Shown here in pieces: positions 39,091 to 47,823 of a stretch of 64,000 nt of DNA. This DNA comes from Lysinibacillus sp. JNUCC-52 (GTDB lineage: Bacteria; Bacillota; Bacilli; Bacillales_A; Planococcaceae). Below the pieces are notes generated by a model. The model was not told the DNA's origin. It did not search any database and saw only the letters and a program-made list of their open reading frames with translations. The first letter of the stretch is position 1. Every line of letters begins with the position of its first letter. Where the stretch lies: assembly GCF_015999545.1 (NCBI RefSeq), contig NZ_CP065546.1, positions 3,566,001 through 3,630,000 of the forward strand. The letters run 5' to 3'. The position numbers were made by a program, and so were the translations under genes.

Positions 39091-40257
39091 TTATATCTCA
39101 AGATATGAAACAAACTTTTGAATGGCACCTTCTTGAGCTTTTTTCGTAACGTGTGTATAGATATCCATTGTGGTTTTCACATCTGTATGGCCAAGACGAT
39201 CTTGTACTTCTTTAATTGATGCACCAGCTTCAAATAGAAGTGAGCAGTGTGTATGTCTTAGTCCATGAGGTGTAATTCTCGTTAAAGAATGCTTCTTTAT
39301 TACACTATACATCCATTTTTGGACTTGAACAGGTTGAACAAATTTGTTTTTTGAATTACTAAATATTAGCTGGTTTGCTTTCATCGTATTGTGACCCAAA
39401 ACTAGATATTCTTGTTTTTGAATTCTCTTCCACTCTTTCAAGATTGCAATTGTTTCTTCATCAATTTTTATTGTACGAGAAGAACCGGTTTTCGTTGTTT
39501 TTAAATATAGCCTCGCACTTTCCCCTCTACCAATAGCTTTTGAAATCGTAAGCTCATTTTCTTTTAAGCTTAAATCATTCCATGTAAGGGCTAATGCTTC
39601 ACTTTTTCGCATACCAGTGAAAGCAAGTAAACGTAATAGAGCAAATGATTTAAAGTGTAGAGATAACTCGCAGCATTTCAAGAATTCAATCAATTGTTCA
39701 CGTGTATAAAAGTTTTCATCCTTATCTTCCACTTCAATCAATTTTTTTGTTTTGATTCTAGTTTCGATATGAGTAAATGGGTTCGTTTGAAGATACCCTC
39801 GCTTTATTCCAAAATCTAAAACTAGAGCTGCATATGATTTAATTGTTCTAGCTTTTGAAAGCTTCATAGCCCATTCATCAAAATGTTTTTGACAAATATC
39901 TATATTGATTTTGTCAATTTTATAGCTCCCCATTGAAGGAAGAATGTGATTTTTAAAATATCCACGTGTTTTTACAAAAGTGCTTTCTTCAACCGTTTTC
40001 TCATATTGAACAATCCATAAATCATATAGTTCTTGATAAGATTCGGCACGTACTTTACGATAGGTTCCTTCAGCAACTTGAATTTTGATACGTGAAAGAG
40101 CAAGTTCAGCTTCTTTTTTTGTTTTAAATCCACGTCTAGTAGTTCTTTTTTGTTTTCCCGTTAATTCATCAGCCCCTAAATAAATTTGGAACATATATAA
40201 TGTTTCACCATGCTTATTTTTATAAGGCTGTATTTGTGATGTTTTCTTATTTCTCAT
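39091..40257 (-). CDS. int: Tyrosine site-specific integrase
   Basis: The 388-residue recombinase has an N-terminal AP2-like arm-binding domain (QIYLGADELTGKQKRTTRRG), a SAM-like core-binding domain and a catalytic domain with Arg217 (TGMRKSEAL), His331 and Arg334 (HGLRHTHCS), His357 (LGHTD) and nucleophile Tyr367 (MDIYTHV). It would insert and excise the island at the tmRNA 3' end. It is oriented toward attL with arm-like repeats just downstream. A decayed homologue lies just beyond attR. Confidence 0.95.
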   Translation of the reverse strand: MRNKKTSQIQPYKNKHGETLYMFQIYLGADELTGKQKRTTRRGFKTKKEAELALSRIKIQVAEGTYRKVRAESYQELYDLWIVQYEKTVEESTFVKTRGYFKNHILPSMGSYKIDKINIDICQKHFDEWAMKLSKARTIKSYAALVLDFGIKRGYLQTNPFTHIETRIKTKKLIEVEDKDENFYTREQLIEFLKCCELSLHFKSFALLRLLAFTGMRKSEALALTWNDLSLKENELTISKAIGRGESARLYLKTTKTGSSRTIKIDEETIAILKEWKRIQKQEYLVLGHNTMKANQLIFSNSKNKFVQPVQVQKWMYSVIKKHSLTRITPHGLRHTHCSLLFEAGASIKEVQDRLGHTDVKTTMDIYTHVTKKAQEGAIQKFVSYLEI

Positions 40258-40361
40258 ATGAAGTCCTCCTATAATCGTTGCGGGGGCAAGATATAAAAGG
40301 AGAGGAGTTACCCTCTATCGATATTATAATCGATCAGCATGGTAAATCCTCTCGCTAACAA

Positions 40362-40664
40362 TCAAAAGCTATGATTTTCTAAGAAATGATCGATTTCTTT
40401 TCGCGATACGCGTTTAACTCCATCAATTTCTGAAACTTTCAAGCCCATTTCTCGGAACTTCATAAATGTGTTGTAAGAAACACCAGCGTATTTCGCTCCT
40501 TCTTTTAAAGACATCCATTCATTTATTCCCATCAATTGCTTGGTTGAAAGTAACGCTTTGTTTATAGCATCGGTAATTATATTTTCTAAATGAGATGAAT
40601 TATGGTCTAACTCTGAATTTAAATGACTTACTTTCAAGTGTCTCACTCCTTTGTGATTTATCAT
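40362..40664 (-). CDS. Excisionase-like DNA-binding protein
   Basis: This 100-residue protein has a C-terminal winged helix segment, SLKEGAKYAGVSYNTFMKFR, followed by SEIDGVKRVSRKEIDHFLEN, the pattern of Xis/MerR-type excisionases. It lies just upstream of int and overlaps the regulator gene by 4 nt. It probably bends the att site for excision. A fragment of a homologue is found at 58900-59045 beside the remnant integrase. Confidence 0.75.
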   Translation of the reverse strand: MINHKGVRHLKVSHLNSELDHNSSHLENIITDAINKALLSTKQLMGINEWMSLKEGAKYAGVSYNTFMKFREMGLKVSEIDGVKRVSRKEIDHFLENHSF

Positions 40665-41422
40665 TTTTCTTTCCTTTTTTCCTTGACTGCATCATGATTC
40701 TTTATCAGTTGCTCCGTATACTTTTGTGCTAAATTGTATGACTGGTTGTCCAATTCTATTTTTTGTTGTTTCTCATACCAAGGAAAATCTAATGATAAAT
40801 TATTCATGTGATTAATGAATTCCTTGGATAAAATTATTGCATTGTTTGAACTAATTAAATCATCAAGTTCAGGATTTAAAGCTACATCAAGCGTACGGAC
40901 TTGATTAAAGATGGTAGAAAGAACTACAAATATTTCTTTCTTTGAATACTTTTCTTTACTTTTGACGATAACAACTGGTTGTTCAGCCATATTTGATGAT
41001 TGCCTACTTACTTGAATTTTGATGTGGTGACTGTTTTCTAGTAAAGGGTTGATTCCATTAAGTATCGATTCATTTTCTGATTCATTTTGCTCCTGAATTA
41101 AATCATTAACAGGTAATGGAATCAAATCCACGCTATCTGGCAGTTTCGTTTTATAGAAATCATTCGTAAATAACTCTAAATTAGCACCGAAGTCTTTTGC
41201 TATTGCTTCAACTACACCGAAATATACATCTTTTGCTCTATCCTTTTCAATCTGAATTAAAGTTGAAGGTGAGATAAGCTGTATACGATTTGCAACACTT
41301 TTCCCGCTAAATACGTTGCCATATTCATTTTGTAAAAACTCGCGAATGTATCGAATTTTTCTTCCGAGAGATAAACTCGCAAGGTCAGATAAATTTGTTT
41401 GAAGCAAGGTTAACTTTTGCAT
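40661..41422 (-). CDS. XRE-like HTH transcriptional regulator
   Basis: In this 253-residue protein about the first 80 residues look like an XRE-type helix-turn-helix (LGRKIRYIREFLQNEYGNVF, ISPSTLIQIEKDRAKDVYFG). The remaining 170 residues match nothing I recognise. It is the first gene of the leftward regulator-xis-int unit and faces the rightward Rep-like gene across a 246-bp gap, the typical place of an element repressor. A GGAGG site precedes the ATG. Confidence 0.65.
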   Translation of the reverse strand: MQKLTLLQTNLSDLASLSLGRKIRYIREFLQNEYGNVFSGKSVANRIQLISPSTLIQIEKDRAKDVYFGVVEAIAKDFGANLELFTNDFYKTKLPDSVDLIPLPVNDLIQEQNESENESILNGINPLLENSHHIKIQVSRQSSNMAEQPVVIVKSKEKYSKKEIFVVLSTIFNQVRTLDVALNPELDDLISSNNAIILSKEFINHMNNLSLDFPWYEKQQKIELDNQSYNLAQKYTEQLIKNHDAVKEKRKEK

Positions 41423-41668
41423 TTATATTACCTCCATCTTTATATAATAGGTTCATTATAACAGGATGGTTAAAAATATCAATATAGGTATTGGAATTTT
41501 TAATTTCGATATGCTATGCTTAATTTCAAGAAAGTGTGGATTTGGAAATGACAACGAAATCTAATATTTTTGATGTTTGATATAACTATCCCTGTTCGTG
41601 ACCAGAGTGATAGACTTTAAGCCTTATGCACAGAGGTCTCGGGCGCAGAATTTAGGAGTGATTATTCT
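41423..41668. promoter_or_regulatory. Divergent control region of the island
   Basis: This AT-rich gap separates the regulator-xis-int genes from the Rep-like gene. The part near the Rep-like gene (41585-41655) is more GC-rich than its surroundings and includes GTGACC near 41600 and GAGGTCTCGG near 41632, which could pair to form a structured leader. No promoter can be assigned with confidence. Confidence 0.35.
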
Positions 41669-42550
41669 ATGAATTACATTTACAAGGGGGACCTACTTGA
41701 TAGGGTTTTCGATTCAGATCCGGTTATTAGGCACGTAATGCTCCATGAACACAAGGTGGGTTGTCCTTATGATGGCGTGTATTTTTGTAGTAAAGATTAC
41801 CCTAGGAAAAGTTTCTTAAATCAAATTAAAGGAAGTCGCAGTGAAAATAGAAGTAAGAATATCTATTTTCGGAATGTATTGATAAGCGAGTACTTTGAAG
41901 TATGCTGGCAATGTCTTAATTCTAGCCAATGGATGACAAGAGTACGTATCAATCCTAGTGTTTTAGAAATATCTCCCCACGGAATAGAATTATTGTTATC
42001 AATGATATTTGATAATATTCATTCCGTCTTCATACACTCGTTTGATGAAAAGATAGATATAACAACGCTAAGTTTAAGTGAGGTGGTGAGTTCACTTCAT
42101 GTACCTTACAGTCGAAACACTAATTCGAACTATTTAAACACTGGTACTTATTATTGTGGTAGCCGAAAAGGACAACAATGTAAGATTTATGATAAAGCTA
42201 AACAAATGAAGGTGAAAAATAAAACCATCACTAGAATTGAGAAAACTAAAAAGTATTCGACAAATAGTAGACCATCTCTAAATGAGTTTATGCAATGGAA
42301 AGATAGTAAGGCTATCACATCTTTGGTGTTGGTGGATGTTTCAAAAATCGATAAAAGGACAGCATTAGGAAAAATAATTCAACAACACAAAACGTTACAA
42401 GAAGCATACAACTCAATGGATAAAGCTCTAAGGAGGAAGTTGATAAGACACCCTGCTTATTTAAATCCAAGTATCAATTTAGGGGACGAATTTAATTCTC
42501 AGTTAATAAAATGGCATACTGTATCGTCCAAGAATGTAAAGGTAGTTTAA
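41669..42550 (+). CDS. Replication-initiator-like (Rep) protein
   Basis: The central part of this 293-residue protein, KIDITTLSLSEVVSSLHVPY followed by GTYYCGSRKGQQCKIYDKAK, resembles the conserved block of Rep_trans-type rolling-circle initiators, in which a (Y)xGSRKS..iYdK motif occurs. A GC-structured leader and a GGAG site precede the ATG. It is probably used for replication or mobilisation of the excised island. No active-site tyrosine can be assigned with certainty, so the call is by resemblance. Confidence 0.45.
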   Translation: MNYIYKGDLLDRVFDSDPVIRHVMLHEHKVGCPYDGVYFCSKDYPRKSFLNQIKGSRSENRSKNIYFRNVLISEYFEVCWQCLNSSQWMTRVRINPSVLEISPHGIELLLSMIFDNIHSVFIHSFDEKIDITTLSLSEVVSSLHVPYSRNTNSNYLNTGTYYCGSRKGQQCKIYDKAKQMKVKNKTITRIEKTKKYSTNSRPSLNEFMQWKDSKAITSLVLVDVSKIDKRTALGKIIQQHKTLQEAYNSMDKALRRKLIRHPAYLNPSINLGDEFNSQLIKWHTVSSKNVKVV

Positions 42551-42579
42551 ATACTATGTTCATAAAAGGTGGTGAAGAT

Positions 42580-42939
42580 ATGAATGTTACCGTTGAAATA
42601 ATAGATACATTTCCTCAACATGATACTTTTGCAATTGCTAGAGTATCAATTGATGCAGTATTGAGTCTTGTAAACGTTAAATTAAAGCGTGGTAGCAAAA
42701 GAAATCAATACATATTAGCTCTGTCAGATACTGAGGGCAAAAATTTGTATGTTGAATTACATGATAATACTCTTGCAGAAAAGATTTTTGATGCATTGGT
42801 ATATCAGTATGAACATTTTATTTTAGACATGTTCAATAAGGGTATTGATGATATAGAGTTTCAACAACCTGCACGCATTTATGTGATGGAAAAAGATCGC
42901 ATTGAAATGAAACATAGAAAACGTAATCATACTATCTAA
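42580..42939 (+). CDS. Hypothetical protein of the island replication region
   Basis: The 119-residue product starts MNVTVEIIDTFPQHDTFAIA and is an alpha/beta protein with a basic C-terminus (MKHRKRNHTI). I recognise no family. The ATG at 42580 follows AGGTGGTG; an upstream frame from 42511 overlaps the Rep-like gene and is less likely. It sits 29 bp after the Rep-like gene and is probably co-transcribed. Confidence 0.65.
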   Translation: MNVTVEIIDTFPQHDTFAIARVSIDAVLSLVNVKLKRGSKRNQYILALSDTEGKNLYVELHDNTLAEKIFDALVYQYEHFILDMFNKGIDDIEFQQPARIYVMEKDRIEMKHRKRNHTI

Positions 42940-42989
42940 TAGGGAAAAATAATTCTTCCAATGTTACAATTAGATAGAGTAAGAAGTTC

Positions 42990-43003
42990 GGAACGTTTGT
43001 TCG
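42990..43003. promoter_or_regulatory. LexA-like (SOS) box
   Basis: GGAACGTTTGTTCG contains the exact GAAC-N4-GTTC core of the Bacillus LexA site (consensus CGAACnnnnGTTCG, one flank differs). It overlaps a possible -35 TTGTTC (42997-43002), 17 nt before TGTACT (43020-43025). It would place the downstream transcript under SOS control. Confidence 0.45.
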
Positions 43004-43081
43004 TAATAATTTATCTAATTGTACTAAAAATCACATAATTATATTAAAAAGTCGATATTTTGACTGGTACTGGAGGCAAAT

Positions 43082-43156
43082 TTGATTTACCTGATTAAAT
43101 TAAGCCCAATATACAAAATTATAAAAGAGGCAGCGAGAAGACTCAGCCTCTTTTAG
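43082..43156 (+). CDS. Possible 24-residue basic hydrophobic peptide
   Basis: A TTG codon 5 nt after GGAGG (43072-43076) opens a frame MIYLIKLSPIYKIIKEAARR ending LSLF, stop at 43154. The peptide is amphipathic and basic, like small membrane-active SOS peptides. A LexA-like box lies about 80 nt upstream, and a hairpin (43122-43155) overlaps its end. The frame may be chance; the hairpin may simply be the radC terminator. Confidence 0.22.
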   Translation: MIYLIKLSPIYKIIKEAARRLSLF

Positions 43157-43165
43157 CGTTTTTGT
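43122..43165. terminator. Terminator between the Rep region and radC
   Basis: TAAAAGAGGC (43122-43131) pairs perfectly with GCCTCTTTTA (43146-43155). A T-rich tract follows on the plus strand. It lies directly beyond the radC stop on the minus strand. Confidence 0.65.
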
Positions 43166-43770
43166 TAGAAGTATCCTTTTTCTTTCATGGACAGATATTT
43201 GTTTGAGCCGACGATGATATGGTCGACAATGTCGATGCCGATGATTAAACCAGCTTCTATTAATCGCTCAGTAACTTGAATATCCTCTGGAGATGGTGTC
43301 GTGTCTCCCGAAGGGTGATTATGTGACAGGATTGCACTAGCACATGAACGTTTAATAAGTTCTTTCATGATTTCACGTGGATGACAGATAGATGCGTTTA
43401 ATGAACCAATGAATATTGTTTTACGGAACAATACTTCATTTTTAGTATTTAACCCTAAGATAACAAAATGCTCTTGTTGTAGATGCTGTATATCATTCAA
43501 AAATTCATAAGCATCATGTGGTGAGCGAATACGAAAACGTTGTTCAGTAGTAACTGGATTCATACGTGCTAATTGAAGTGTGGCGATGATTTGTTGAGCT
43601 TTTGTTTTACCAATACCTTTAATGTTTAATAATTCTTCTTCCGTCACATCCAATAATTCTTGGATAGATGGATAACGAGTGAAGATTTCTGATAGAATGT
43701 AGCCATCTTCCTTCTCACGTAATGTCGTTGCGATTAATGATTTGAATGTGTTTTGGTTGATTGTAGTCAT
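43165..43770 (-). CDS. radC: RadC family JAB/MPN-domain protein
   Basis: The 201-residue protein has a helix-hairpin-helix (NIKGIGKTKAQQI, residues 49-61) and the JAMM metal motif H150-x-H152 ... PSPED (LSHNHPSGDTTPSPED). RadC-like proteins are common on plasmids and islands; despite the name a repair role is not established. The ATG at 43770 has GGAGGAA just upstream and is preferred over an upstream frame from 43830. Confidence 0.9.
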   Translation of the reverse strand: MTTINQNTFKSLIATTLREKEDGYILSEIFTRYPSIQELLDVTEEELLNIKGIGKTKAQQIIATLQLARMNPVTTEQRFRIRSPHDAYEFLNDIQHLQQEHFVILGLNTKNEVLFRKTIFIGSLNASICHPREIMKELIKRSCASAILSHNHPSGDTTPSPEDIQVTERLIEAGLIIGIDIVDHIIVGSNKYLSMKEKGYF

Positions 43771-43940
43771 AGTTAATTCCTCCGGTTTGTATAAATTTAT
43801 AAATGCAAAAAGGAGCAGCGTCGACGCCACCCCTTTATGTGTGTTAAATTTGAATTACGATAGAAAGACATGTAGATTCATCTGTGAAATGTATCTACAC
43901 ATACAAAAGCCCATCTACTGCGTTTGCAATGGATGGGTTT

Positions 43941-44723
43941 TTAGTATTGCGTTAGATGGTTGATAACTGCTTCATTGCCCTGTTGTTGTGCATATTGTAG
44001 AAGCAGTAAATCTTGTATGAATTCATGTACTTGTTGCTTCGTCAACAGTGTACTTTTGTCGACAGCGAACTTAATCTTCATCATCTCCTTTGCTACACCA
44101 TTTGGCATGCCCATTTCCTCGACAATACGATACAACGTTTTTAACTGGTGCTCTGTTGCTAGTGCATCACCTCCTTTACGGTTTGGTTTTGGAAAGTCCT
44201 CAATATCTTGTGTGAACAATCCTGATGCCCTAGTAGCTGACAATACAGCGTCAATCAAAGCTCGTTTCTTTGCCATTTTGAGCAATGTATTGACTATTGT
44301 AAAAGGATCTTGGAAGCGAAAAGCAGCCTCTTTGCTGTTACATAAACCAATGCCCTCAACTTCGATAACGCCAGTTTCTTTGTTAGACAATGTCACCTTT
44401 ACCTCATATGAAAAAATACCAATATCCCATTGCTCAATTCGGTTGATGACGTCGACAGTCTTTAAGAAGCCGAATGCATCACAAAGTTTTTCAGCACCAG
44501 GTTTCAATAGGGTTGGTTTTGAGAATCCATCGATTGCTCCATAATCGATACCACGTACCATAGACGTTTTCACGAATTCCTGTAGCATATCTATACGCTC
44601 CTTTGCTTCTGTGGACGTGATTACTAAATTAGGTAATGTCGACGAAAGTGTTGGAGAAGGCGGTTGAGGTAGTGGGACAACTTTATTTTCAATGTTTTGT
44701 TTTTCTTGCATCATTTGCTTCAC
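43941..44723 (-). CDS. Island protein with single-strand-annealing-like features, function unknown
   Basis: This 260-residue protein has a Pro-rich N-terminus, then RIDMLQEFVKTSMVRGIDYG, KPTLLKPGAEKLCDAFGFLK and NTLLKMAKKRALIDAVLSAT with SGLFTQDIED. The same string of motifs occurs in many uncharacterised phage and plasmid proteins; it recalls Erf/Rad52-like annealing proteins but I cannot confirm this. Its start overlaps the upstream gene by 35 bp. It lies just upstream of radC in the leftward operon. Confidence 0.5.
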   Translation of the reverse strand: MKQMMQEKQNIENKVVPLPQPPSPTLSSTLPNLVITSTEAKERIDMLQEFVKTSMVRGIDYGAIDGFSKPTLLKPGAEKLCDAFGFLKTVDVINRIEQWDIGIFSYEVKVTLSNKETGVIEVEGIGLCNSKEAAFRFQDPFTIVNTLLKMAKKRALIDAVLSATRASGLFTQDIEDFPKPNRKGGDALATEHQLKTLYRIVEEMGMPNGVAKEMMKIKFAVDKSTLLTKQQVHEFIQDLLLLQYAQQQGNEAVINHLTQY

Positions 44724-45195
44724 GCCCCTTAGATTGTTTGAGTAATTGCTTGGATAGTCTAAATAATCGATCTGATATGTTGTTCAATGAATGATTCAAC
44801 TTTTCATTAAACTGCGAACTATACTTTAGGCTCTTTGCGGTTCCGTTAACTAAGCTACTAGCTATTTTCTGCGAGGTGCTGTTTAGTGCAGCTAATGATT
44901 TATGGAGATGTGATTGAAGTTTTACACCATCTGTAAACAAAAAGAAACGATGTCGATCAATATCATAGACTATCGCTTCTACTGTTTTTATTGCTAATGA
45001 AATTTTATTTCTTTCTATTACCAAGTCAGACATAAACGTATAGTCATTTCGTTCAATGGCTGCTAATATTTCTTCTTCAATCTCTTGGTATTTTTGTTGT
45101 AAATCTTTGTAGATGCGTTTTACTTCCTTAGGTGATACGTCGATGCCGTCTTCTAATTGTGATGAATACTTACGCAATTTCGATTTTTTATTCAT
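44689..45195 (-). CDS. Hypothetical coiled-coil protein
   Basis: The 168-residue product is mostly helical and charged, with a predicted coiled-coil (KEVKRIYKDLQQKYQEIEEE, then IERNKISLAIKTVEAI) and a basic C-terminus. No family is recognised. It lies 3 bp after the small upstream gene, within the leftward operon of the island. Confidence 0.55.
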   Translation of the reverse strand: MNKKSKLRKYSSQLEDGIDVSPKEVKRIYKDLQQKYQEIEEEILAAIERNDYTFMSDLVIERNKISLAIKTVEAIVYDIDRHRFFLFTDGVKLQSHLHKSLAALNSTSQKIASSLVNGTAKSLKYSSQFNEKLNHSLNNISDRLFRLSKQLLKQSKGREANDARKTKH

Positions 45196-45198
45196 TCG

Positions 45199-45423
45199 TC
45201 ATTCCTCCGATATTTGTTTGTACTGTTGGTATCCTTTTAACGTCAATTTCATGAGTACGCCTTCATTTGCATGCCGCTTTATTAATAGTAGTCCTTCATC
45301 TTCAAGTTGCATTAAAACTGTTGGATGCACTGGAAGCATAACAAAATGCTTTAGAGCTACCCATTTGTTCACTTCCTTTGCGCGTATTAAAACACGTAAT
45401 AACGATTCATTCATCTTCTTCAC
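45199..45423 (-). CDS. Small hypothetical protein, winged-helix-like
   Basis: The 74-residue product reads MKKMNESLLRVLIRAKEVNK, then LPVHPTVLMQLEDEGLLLIK and LMKLTLKGYQQYKQ. This helix-turn-helix plus wing spacing resembles MarR/PadR-like small DNA-binding domains. It is the first gene of the leftward operon; a GGAGG-type site lies directly upstream. Confidence 0.5.
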   Translation of the reverse strand: MKKMNESLLRVLIRAKEVNKWVALKHFVMLPVHPTVLMQLEDEGLLLIKRHANEGVLMKLTLKGYQQYKQISEE

Positions 45424-45761
45424 CTCCTTTCAATTTTTAGTGCTAATCCCACTACACCTGAATTCGCTGTAAAACAAAAAAGCCGATACATATCCAAATT
45501 GGATACATAGCGACTATTGTGTAGAGGGGTGGGGCATGAAACAAAGGAACCCCTATTCATATATTCATGACCAGGTACAGATCAAAAATATATAGATTTT
45601 TTTTCTATATAAGGATTTTAATTTTTACTTAATTTATTTTGAATATTTCGCTTGCATTTAGATTCATGATATGTAAAAATATAGTTAAATAAAATCGAAA
45701 CAAGCGCGAAATAATTTGAGAAACAAACGTAATGATTTTGTGCCAATAAGGAGGAAATATT
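45424..45761. other. Gap between island maintenance genes and defence cargo
   Basis: A small dyad TATCCAAATTGGATA lies at 45497-45511. The remainder is AT-rich, without an ORF or a promoter that I can assign. It marks the boundary where all genes switch to the plus strand. Confidence 0.5.
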
Positions 45762-47144
45762 ATGGATAATTTGATGATTCAAGTGGGGGAAAAGTTAAGA
45801 AATTTACGTGAAAGTAGAAAAATTAATCTCAGAGATTTAGCAAGAGATATAAAAGTGAACCATACGGCATTGAACAAAATTGAAAATGGCACACAGCGTT
45901 TAGATATGGAAACATTATCAAAAATCGTAGCGTACTTTAGCGTGCCAGCCGATTATTTTATTAATCGTTCTTTAAAATTAGAGGATGTTAATGTAATGAA
46001 CTTTGCCAATGGAAATTTAAATGTGGCCTTTAAACGTCTGCTTGATGAATACCTAATCGAAAAAGGAAAATCTTTTAAAGGAAATGAGCTAGGGCATTTT
46101 GTTCGAAATGAATTTGTTGAAATTTTAAATGAGACAATGTCATTAGATGAGAGTAAATACTATGTTAGTGCCTCGGTTGGCCAGGGTGTATGGGCAACGA
46201 TACCTTGGATATGTTGTTTTGATCGATCAGTATCGACTTCTGCAACAAGTGGTTACTACTTGGTTTATCTTTTCAAAGAAGATATGTCAGGATTTTATTT
46301 AAGCTTGAATCAAGGATACACTTATTTCCGTGAAAAGTATGGGGCTAAAGAAGGTCGTCAAAAAATTCAGCATACGGCAAAGCTTATTCGTTCAATGATT
46401 GAGGATTCAGATGATTTTAATTTAACAGAAATTGATTTAGGCTCAACAAGAGATTTAGCAGTAGGGTATGAAAAAGGCCATATTTATGGGAAGTACTACG
46501 ATACTAAAAAAATGCCAAGTGATAGAGAACTTATCTCGGATTTCCGTGAATTATTGGAGGCTTATCAAAAAATCGTTGTATTTATGAATGGTCGTAGTGT
46601 AAAAGAGTTTAATGATTACTTACTACTTCAAGATGATTTAGAGTTTTTGGAACAGGATGAGGAGCAATATCAAAAAATAGCGAATGAAATTACAAAGGAA
46701 AAATTAATCCCACTGTTTGAATTTGAAGATGAGCCTCGCTCTCCGAAGGATCCAGTAGTTGATGAAGGTGGTAAAGAACGATATCCAAGAAGTGCGAAAG
46801 AAGCGGGAGATGCTTTAATTCGTGCGCATTATAAATGTGAAGTTGATCCACAGCATGAAACATTTATTTCTAAAGCATCAAAACATAGTTATGCTGAAGC
46901 ACATCATTTTGTTGGGATTTCACATTATAAAAAATTTCCTGACGTTGATCTTGATCGAGCAGCAAATATTGTATGTTTATGTCCAACTTGTCACCGTAAA
47001 ATTCATAATGCTGTCGACGAAGTACGTTTACCAATGATTGAGGCATTATATTACAAGATAAAAGACCGACTAGAACAAGTAGGAATTGAAGTAACGATGA
47101 CACAGTTGAAAGAGTTCTATAACATTGAGAGTAATGAGGGGTAA
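45762..47144 (+). CDS. HTH - MrcB_N (DUF3578) - HNH endonuclease fusion
   Basis: Three parts are visible in this 460-residue protein. Residues about 8-62 form an XRE helix-turn-helix (LRDLARDIKVNHTALNKIEN). Residues about 95-225 match the MrcB_N/DUF3578 domain (YYVSASVGQGVWATIPWICC, YYLVYLFKEDMSGFYLSLNQ), a modified-DNA-recognition module of type IV restriction enzymes. Residues about 355-420 form an HNH nuclease (EAHH at 379-382, CPTCHRKIHN at 407-416). It is likely a self-regulated, modification-dependent endonuclease. AAGGAGG precedes the ATG. The PLD gene follows after 1 nt. Confidence 0.8.
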   Translation: MDNLMIQVGEKLRNLRESRKINLRDLARDIKVNHTALNKIENGTQRLDMETLSKIVAYFSVPADYFINRSLKLEDVNVMNFANGNLNVAFKRLLDEYLIEKGKSFKGNELGHFVRNEFVEILNETMSLDESKYYVSASVGQGVWATIPWICCFDRSVSTSATSGYYLVYLFKEDMSGFYLSLNQGYTYFREKYGAKEGRQKIQHTAKLIRSMIEDSDDFNLTEIDLGSTRDLAVGYEKGHIYGKYYDTKKMPSDRELISDFRELLEAYQKIVVFMNGRSVKEFNDYLLLQDDLEFLEQDEEQYQKIANEITKEKLIPLFEFEDEPRSPKDPVVDEGGKERYPRSAKEAGDALIRAHYKCEVDPQHETFISKASKHSYAEAHHFVGISHYKKFPDVDLDRAANIVCLCPTCHRKIHNAVDEVRLPMIEALYYKIKDRLEQVGIEVTMTQLKEFYNIESNEG

Positions 47145-47145
47145 T

Positions 47146-47823
47146 ATGAAGATTACAATTTTATTAAGAACTAAAGAGGAAGAAAGTTTATATCGAAAAG
47201 TGTTACTTAAAATAGGTTCACTACAAGGGGAAGAATTATATATTTGCTCGGGAACATTGACGAATATCAGTGTCGACCCATCTTTATTTAAGTCATTAAA
47301 GAAAGGATTTAGCTCAGTTTCTGATCCTAAACTAGTAACTTTGGGTATGAGAGAATCAAGTAAATGTCAGAAACCCCTAGATTGTGAATGTAGTTTTTGT
47401 AAATATAAATCTTTAGCCATGTCATTAAAAAGAGAAAGTTTAGCGTCTGGATATTCTTATAAAGCCTTAATGGACAAAGATAAGAAATGGCATTCTAAAA
47501 TAGCTCTTAAAGTTAGAGATGGGCAAGTTTTAGCGGCAATCATTGGAAGTAGTAATTTAACTATCCCTGCTTATGGACAAAAAGGGGAAAGTTGGATAGG
47601 CAAAACTAAAAATTTCCCTTATGAATGTGATGTGCTTATTTGGGACGAAAACAGGATTGGAAATGTATTTGAAAGTGATCCGGATATTGGATTGGATTTT
47701 TCTGAAACAGATTTAATTACTGCTACTCCAGACGATGATATTAGACCTTTACTTAATCACCAATTACAAAAAATAAAAGAGCTAATCTCTAAAAATAATT
47801 ACGTTTTTGATATCCTAAATTAA
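47146..47823 (+). CDS. Phospholipase D-like nuclease
   Basis: A single HKD half-site is present in this 225-residue protein, His116-x-Lys118 in WHSKIALKV followed by GSSNLT at 134-139, as in PLD-superfamily nucleases that act as dimers. A cysteine cluster (Cys74, Cys80, Cys82, Cys85 in CQKPLDCECSFC) may bind zinc. The ATG at 47146 begins 1 nt after the HNH protein's stop, so the two are one transcription unit and probably one restriction system. Confidence 0.72.
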   Translation: MKITILLRTKEEESLYRKVLLKIGSLQGEELYICSGTLTNISVDPSLFKSLKKGFSSVSDPKLVTLGMRESSKCQKPLDCECSFCKYKSLAMSLKRESLASGYSYKALMDKDKKWHSKIALKVRDGQVLAAIIGSSNLTIPAYGQKGESWIGKTKNFPYECDVLIWDENRIGNVFESDPDIGLDFSETDLITATPDDDIRPLLNHQLQKIKELISKNNYVFDILN

